This document shows positions 59,194 through 64,000 of a stretch of 64,000 nucleotides of DNA, in pieces. The stretch covers positions 62,001 to 126,000 of the forward strand of contig JACGCM010001954.1 of the NCBI GenBank assembly GCA_014058105.1, in the 5' to 3' direction. The stretch's first letter is position 1; every line of letters starts with the position of its first letter. Position numbers and translations under genes: made by a program. The notes under the pieces are model-generated. The model had not been told where the DNA came from. It did no database searches and saw only the letters and a program-made list of their open reading frames with translations. Origin of the DNA: Kingdonia uniflora. Taxonomy: Eukaryota > Streptophyta > Magnoliopsida > Ranunculales > Circaeasteraceae.

Positions 59194-59796
59194 GTAAGGT
59201 ATTCTGCCCGATCTATATGCTTTTGAGTGCTTATAATTTTGAGTCGATTGAATACATTTTAGCTTTGGAGCATGATTGAAGATAACTATGTAGAGTGATT
59301 TTCAATATTTTTCATTGACGTTGGAAATATTTCGGGCGTTCCTGCATTTGAAACTGTAGCTACATAACCGAAACCAGTAATCTTAATACCCTCTGCACTG
59401 AGGAAAGTATATTAACTATAATAGCTATTAGAGAACCTAATTTCTACGCATGTGAGTGAATATTTCTTCTAAAAGATATTTAATCATATTGACTCTACCT
59501 AAAACCATAAACCTCACTGGTAAAAATTCTTTATGAATATGAGATATAGGGGATTGGATAGTTCTAATAGTTAATGCTTAGGAACCAATCTTTAAAAGCC
59601 ATAAGCTTATCTTTATTTGTTGAGTACTAATGATTATATCAAAAAAAGGTGTAATAGCAACTAACACCCTCATGATTTTATAAACATTTACTTTATGTGC
59701 AGAGGATAAAGATTTATAGATAGAGGAACTTGCATTTAGAATATTTCACAATAATTTGGATTACCAGCAATATGTGTAATGAAGCATCTTGATTTA
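59194..59796. other. No gene recognised
   Basis: AT-rich sequence between the O-fucosyltransferase and CER3-like fragments. Confidence 0.4.
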
Positions 59797-61243
59797 ATGG
59801 TTAGAGTTGTTCAAGGAAACACCTTGACTACGGCTGTTATTTTGAAAGAGCTCCTGGAGGATACTGAAGAAATATTTCTCACTGGGGCTACCTCTAAGCT
59901 AGGGAGAGCCATTGCTCTTTATTTCTGCCGTCATAAAGTGCTTGGCTAGAAACCATCGGTCTTATTGCTGGTATGGGTGCACAGGTACGAGTTTAATTTT
60001 TCTAACAAGGTTTAACTGTTGTTAGCTTCACATCAGTTAAAAAAAATAAACAAGTATCAAAGGTTAAACCGGAGTATCCCTTAACAGGAAAACTTCTTCT
60101 ACTTGGTTTCAGGTGTATTCAGCATCTCAGATGATGCAGATGATAATTTTACTCATTACTGGAACATATAAGGATGGAGGCTACTTTGCTCCTAGTTGAG
60201 GAAAGAAGATTACAGTAGCTTCAGTTCAGTTCACAGGGTTTACTTTTCCTTCAGTAACTTCACTCTCCCCGATGGTGCTCAAACAAGTGACTTAGAAATT
60301 CTCTACAGTACTGCAATGGACTATTAATTAGGTATCCTCACTTCATGCTGCTGCTATGCTACACTGTAATTCTTCTTTGGTCACATATATAGATATAGGT
60401 CGCTATTATGCTCCCCATCTCTAGACGAGATCAAGGAGGCTTTTGTGGAGCATTCATTAACATATTTGCAGTCTGGTGGCAGGTGCAACTCTTATATCTC
60501 TTCATTTCTATGTATAGTGTTTCAAGTTGTTCTGACGTTATTTGATTTATACATTTTTAAATATTGGGTAAAATTGAAAGAATTCTTTAACTTCCTTCAG
60601 AATTTGTAGTAAGAATTGTTTATGATATTTGATTTATTATATAAGTCACAAAGTATGAAGCCGCTCAAAACTGCTAGGTACTTTATCAACGTTTACACAA
60701 ACTTTTATATAAATCATAACATGAAGTCTTTCGAATATGTAATTCATTTTATTTGCTATAACTGAGCACAGTTAATGGTTGATAATCAGACGTGGGTCGC
60801 TGAAAAAGGTTTGACACCTGGACAGCAACGATTTACCCCACCAGAAACTTACTTCCATCAATTGTGCTCAGTTATAGCAAATATGGTAAGCTTTCGGCTG
60901 TGAAACCCCCGACTGACGTTGAAGGACAAGGAACTTGCGAGGTATGTTATTGTGGTTCCAAAGTTTTAACAAATCTATAAACGGAAAAATACAAATCAAC
61001 GAAAAAGCTAGACATTTGTGTTTTGACATCTTTGGATCGTATGAATTGTATTAGTCTTGGTTGGGCTAAAAATAACTAAATCTTTGGTGTCTCTACTTTA
61101 CAGTATACCACGGACAGGGGATAGTTCATGTTTGCCACGCAGGCGGTGTGGTTCATTTTCTTGAAGGTTATACTCACCACGAGGTTGACACCATCGACGT
61201 TGACATGATTGATGTTGTTTGGGAAGCTGCAATGAACACATCT
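59797..61243 (+). pseudogene. CER3/WAX2-like C-terminal fragment (wax alkane synthesis), broken
   Basis: Exon one (59797-59949) encodes [18 protein letters not shown] and [20 protein letters not shown], ending at a premature stop. A second piece at 60780-60865 reads NQTWVAEKGLTPGQQRF and ETYFHQL, followed at about 60884 by YGKLSAVKPPTDVEGQGTCE. A third exon from 61104 gives YTTDRG, then a one-base frameshift, then [35 protein letters not shown]. These match the C-terminal (WAX2) domain of CER3 and CER1, ER proteins that act in cuticular alkane formation. The absence of N-terminal membrane and His-box parts, the stop and the frameshift show a pseudogene. I favour CER3 over CER1 from the [10 protein letters not shown] block. 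Confidence 0.85.
60751..60882. repeat. 20-bp perfect inverted repeat flanking the CER3-like exon piece
   Basis: 60751-60770 and 60863-60882 are exact reverse complements over 20 bases, 92 bases apart. The right arm lies where about 13 conserved residues of the WAX2 domain are missing. Confidence 0.9.
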
Positions 61244-62088
61244 TGCAATTTTTCTATAATGTTATATTTTGTAGACATGAGTAAAAGCATAAAAGCATTT
61301 CTGAGACGTTGAATATCATCGCCTCAGATAATAACAATTTGCTTCCTCTGCAGATCCTACATTATTATTGTCATGTAAGATGTATCTCTTTCAACCGCTT
61401 TAGTAGTTTAGTTCATACTTTATACCTTATAATAAAAAATATAATGTTAAATTCTTTCTATTGTGCATATTTTCTACTGTTTTAGTAGTTTAGTTCATCC
61501 CTTATAAAGAATGTGTTTTAGGAAAATTTCAGTATTGACAGCTGAATCCGAAGTTAACCTTTCTACCTTTGTAAGAATTTATTTGGAGTTACTCACATGA
61601 TATTTAATGTCTAATGTCTATTTTAACTGTTTATCTTAAAGAAGGGTAAAATAGATACGATACATAGAATAGAAAACCAAAGTGCAAAGCGAAATTTCAT
61701 GAGCAAAAAAGAATAGCAAACAACACATTTTTATTCATTATCTGATTGCAGTGCCAACCTCTGTAAACTGAATAAAATGGAGACCTAAAACATAGTATTT
61801 TATGAGTATTATGGAACACAGATATTTACAAATCTTTGGATACCTGTGTTCACGCAGTATTATAGCAAAATTGCAAGATGAATATCAAACCTATGCAATT
61901 TTGCCATTAACAAGGCTAGTCCCAATATTTGCCATGACTAACTCGCCCAAGGAATTAATTCGGCGACTAAGATAATTTTACACATTTAAAAGTTAGTCTG
62001 AAAGGAAAAATTGTATAAAAGTATCTAAATCCCTCACTACCAAACTAACCATAGCCATATGTAGCACCGAAGGCGCGTCGACGTAATT
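61244..62088. other. No gene recognised
   Basis: AT-rich sequence between the CER3-like fragment and the Helitron terminus. Confidence 0.4.
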
Positions 62089-62090
62089 AT

Positions 62091-62115
62091 CGTGGCGAGC
62101 CACGGGTAGTACTAG
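62091..62115 (+). mobile_element. Helitron 3' terminus
   Basis: Hairpin CGTGG-CGAG-CCACG (62091-62104), 7 bases, then CTAG (62112-62115) and a following T. A GC-rich hairpin 10-12 bases before a CTRR end next to T is the Helitron 3' signature. The element body lies to the left, but its 5' end is not located. Confidence 0.75.
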
Positions 62116-62799
62116 TCTATATTATTAAAGTATAAGCCATAGTATGAGAATACATCTCGGCCGTTATACATGTTTAGGAGACACCAAAGGCTATAGATTG
62201 AGGATGTGTTAAAAGCTATTTTCGACCAAAAAGACCATTTTTTCGTCTGTCTAATATACCCCTTGTCAAATACAAAATTCTCCTTTAAAATAGCTTTACA
62301 CATTGGATCCCCATTATTACCCCTCCAAAATACAAAGGTATTAATGTAGTTTTGTATCCCTCTTCCATCTAAATCTCATCTTCCTCAAAACAAAACCCTA
62401 ATTCGAAATTTGATCTCCCTCATCTTGCCAAAATATCTGTTCTCTAGGTTAGATTTCAGATTTTGTATGCTTTTACCTTCTCAATTGTTGATTTGACTGT
62501 GAATTTCAATCTAATTTATTCTTGGGTTAGTGCTTTGGGGGTTTTATGATGATCGGAGGTGTTGTGGTGGTGATTGTTGATATCAACAATATCTAATGTG
62601 GTTATTATCTAATAAAAGTTAATTGTTTAGAGTAAGAACTTGGTATTGCAAGCATGATTGTACCAGGAGAATTTCAAAATCACACAAATTCGAGTTAGTT
62701 CCCTCATAACAACTGAGTTAGGAAAAAACTCAGAGAATGAAGTATCATGGAATTACTGAACACAGATTGACTAGAAAGGTCCGAGGCAACTAAAACATT
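62116..62799 (+). mobile_element. Probable Helitron 5' end directly joined to the preceding 3' end
   Basis: TCTATATTATTAAAG starts at 62116, directly after CTAG. Plant Helitrons start with TC and often TCTATA/TCTCTA plus AT-rich sequence. The following 450 bases look like a leader with ATCTTCCTCAAAACAAAACCC but contain no recognised gene. The right end is not defined; the coordinate marks only the next recognised fragment. Confidence 0.5.
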
Positions 62800-62932
62800 C
62801 TTCCTTTTCAGCAGCAAGGTCTGAGCAACTGTGGCATTCATAAACTGTCCTAGGGTAATCAATGTCCCCCGGCCGAACTCAACAATAGTGATCATTAGGA
62901 TTAGTCCCTCCCGAAGTATACCCTGTACCAAC
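62800..62932 (-). pseudogene. GH9 endoglucanase (KORRIGAN-type) exon fragment
   Basis: On the minus strand an acceptor (TTTGGCAG) precedes VGTGYTSGGTNPNDHYC, then a stop where Trp is expected, [18 protein letters not shown] and SDLAAE. Membrane-bound KORRIGAN cellulases carry this block (NDHYCWxRPEDIDYxRxVxEC and [13 protein letters not shown]). They act at the plasma membrane in cellulose synthesis. The frame diverges right after SDLAAE. It is the only recognised gene fragment of this region on the minus strand. Confidence 0.8.
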
Positions 62933-62972
62933 CTGCCAAAGAATAGTTAACAGAACCCTATATCTTTGAAAA

Positions 62973-63115
62973 GTTGTTTACTAATGTCAGTTGAGATTGA
63001 TGCACCATCATATCATAGACATTAGTAAACAACTTTGTTTTGTTAACTATGGCATTTAAAATTTGTCATATCAGTTTATGTTGTTTACTAATGTCAGTTG
63101 AGATTGATGCACCAT
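62973..63115. repeat. 36-bp direct repeat with an inverted 16-bp copy between
   Basis: 62973-63008 and 63080-63115 are identical over 36 bases. The first 16 bases of that unit also occur inverted at 63018-63033. The set can form a small hairpin. Confidence 0.9.
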
Positions 63116-63225
63116 TTGTTTATGGTCACCATGAAATTATCATTGATTATATGTTTTCTACTCTGTGAATAGGTGTTGTCTCCAAAAGAAAAGTAAAATT
63201 CAACTGAAAAACGAATCAAAAGACA

Positions 63226-64000
63226 ATCGAGCATTGGATCTTTCTCACAACAATCTTTTTAGATCACTACCTTCATGTTTGAAAAACATATCATTTGCCA
63301 GAGAGGGAATTCTAGACGGTGCATTTACCCCCACTGTAAAATAGTGCACACTATACTTCCTTGCGAACATATTCATATAAAAGTCGTCTCGATACAAATC
63401 CATATGTTGTTATGATTGCCAATGCAACATGAAGCGGAGCTTATAACAAAACGAAGTTCGAATCGTACAAAGGCATGTACCTTCTTTCCTACATGTCTAG
63501 TACAATCTATCCTGGAATACTCTAACGGGTCAGATCCCACCTGAAATCGGATATCTTATATGGATGCACACTTTGAACTTGTCCCATTATAATCTTACAG
63601 GATCTGCTTCATAAACATTTTCAAACCTAAAGCGGTTTGAGAGCCCTACAATGAATATTAAGTGGGACAATTCCTACACAGTTGACAGGATCTAACTTCT
63701 CTGTCAATATTCAGTGTGGTTTACAAGTTACAACTTATCAACCAGACTTATCTGGTAAACACTATATATGAAGAATTAGTTTTCAACACTCGATGAACCC
63801 ACTAATGTAAGCAGCCCCATTTTTGTGGACCGCCGTTACAGAAAGCATGCACTACTACACTTCCATTTACGCCAACGCCTTCAAATCCAGGAGAAAATGA
63901 TTCAATGAACCTTAACGACTTCTATGTAGGGTTATTTTGTGGCCTATATTATCGGGTTACTGGGCTTCTTTTATTTTCTCTATGTAAGTTCTCAATTACG
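63226..64000 (+). pseudogene. LRR receptor-like protein (RLP) C-terminal fragment
   Basis: Readable pieces are ALDLSHNNLFRSLPSCL, ISFAREGILDGAFTPTV, a gap with frameshifts, LSWNTLTGQIPPEIGYL, LNLSHYNLTGSAS followed by a stop, TFSNLKRFES and, near the right edge, a hydrophobic stretch ending VAYIIGLLGFFYFLY (transmembrane-like, 63930-63980). This is the order of the last leucine-rich repeats, juxtamembrane region and membrane helix of plant receptor-like proteins, which act at the cell surface in defence and development. The cytoplasmic tail runs off the window. Several stops and shifts mean it is a pseudogene. Confidence 0.8.

Noticed and set aside
40..63000. CRISPR array, bacterial operon or phage system
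   Set aside because: The tandem arrays have no spacer-repeat alternation, there are no operon-like tight gene strings, and all coding similarity is to plant genes or plant mobile elements.

Overview
The window is nuclear DNA of a flowering plant, most likely a eudicot. It is AT-rich, introns have GT-AG borders, there is a plant-specific RS2Z-type SR splicing factor gene, and most of the rest is plant LTR retrotransposon, LINE and Helitron-like DNA. I see no bacterial or organellar gene organisation.

Layout. 1-11.67 kb: a Ty3/gypsy element of the Tat type on the minus strand (5' LTR 10877-11672, PBS, gag, protease, RT, RNase H, extra RNase H, integrase). A 193-bp tandem array and then an additional ORF (aORF) in antisense, on the plus strand, follow the integrase. 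Its far LTR is not in the window. It interrupts the RNase H domain of an L1-type LINE (11.67-16.85 kb, minus). A second decayed LINE lies at 17.5-20.3 kb (plus). 20.4-43.27 kb: a 22.9-kb composite bounded by related LTRs (20401-20964 and 42723-43272) and a near-perfect 5-bp target duplication. Inside, in order, are gag-pol A, a ~160-bp tandem array, antisense aORF A, a polypurine tract and a different LTR (35067), then a 5'-truncated pol B, antisense aORF B and the outer 3' LTR. This looks like one Tat element nested in another, with loss of the inner 5' end.

43.6-47 kb: the only clearly intact gene, an RS2Z-type SR protein (RRM, two CCHC zinc knuckles, RS/SP-rich tail) in six coding exons, 339 aa. 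A 5'-truncated LINE copy with poly(A) and 16-bp target duplications follows it (47.47-48.39 kb).

50-64 kb: a graveyard of gene fragments: NAC domain, receptor-kinase C-terminus split by a solo LTR, lysyl-tRNA synthetase, F-box/LRR, O-fucosyltransferase, CER3/WAX2-like, GH9 endoglucanase (KORRIGAN type) and a receptor-like LRR protein. All but the GH9 piece are on the plus strand and keep introns. A Helitron 3' terminus at 62115 directly abuts a Helitron-like 5' start, so Helitron capture is a plausible source of part of this region.

The three aORFs share a domain resembling the putative gypsy-type transposon domain plus coiled coils. Two have a G-box and TATA box upstream of the antisense gene. 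All element-encoded proteins carry stops, frameshifts or lost catalytic residues, so the mobile elements look non-autonomous today. All functional assignments rest on motif recognition by eye; no search was run.
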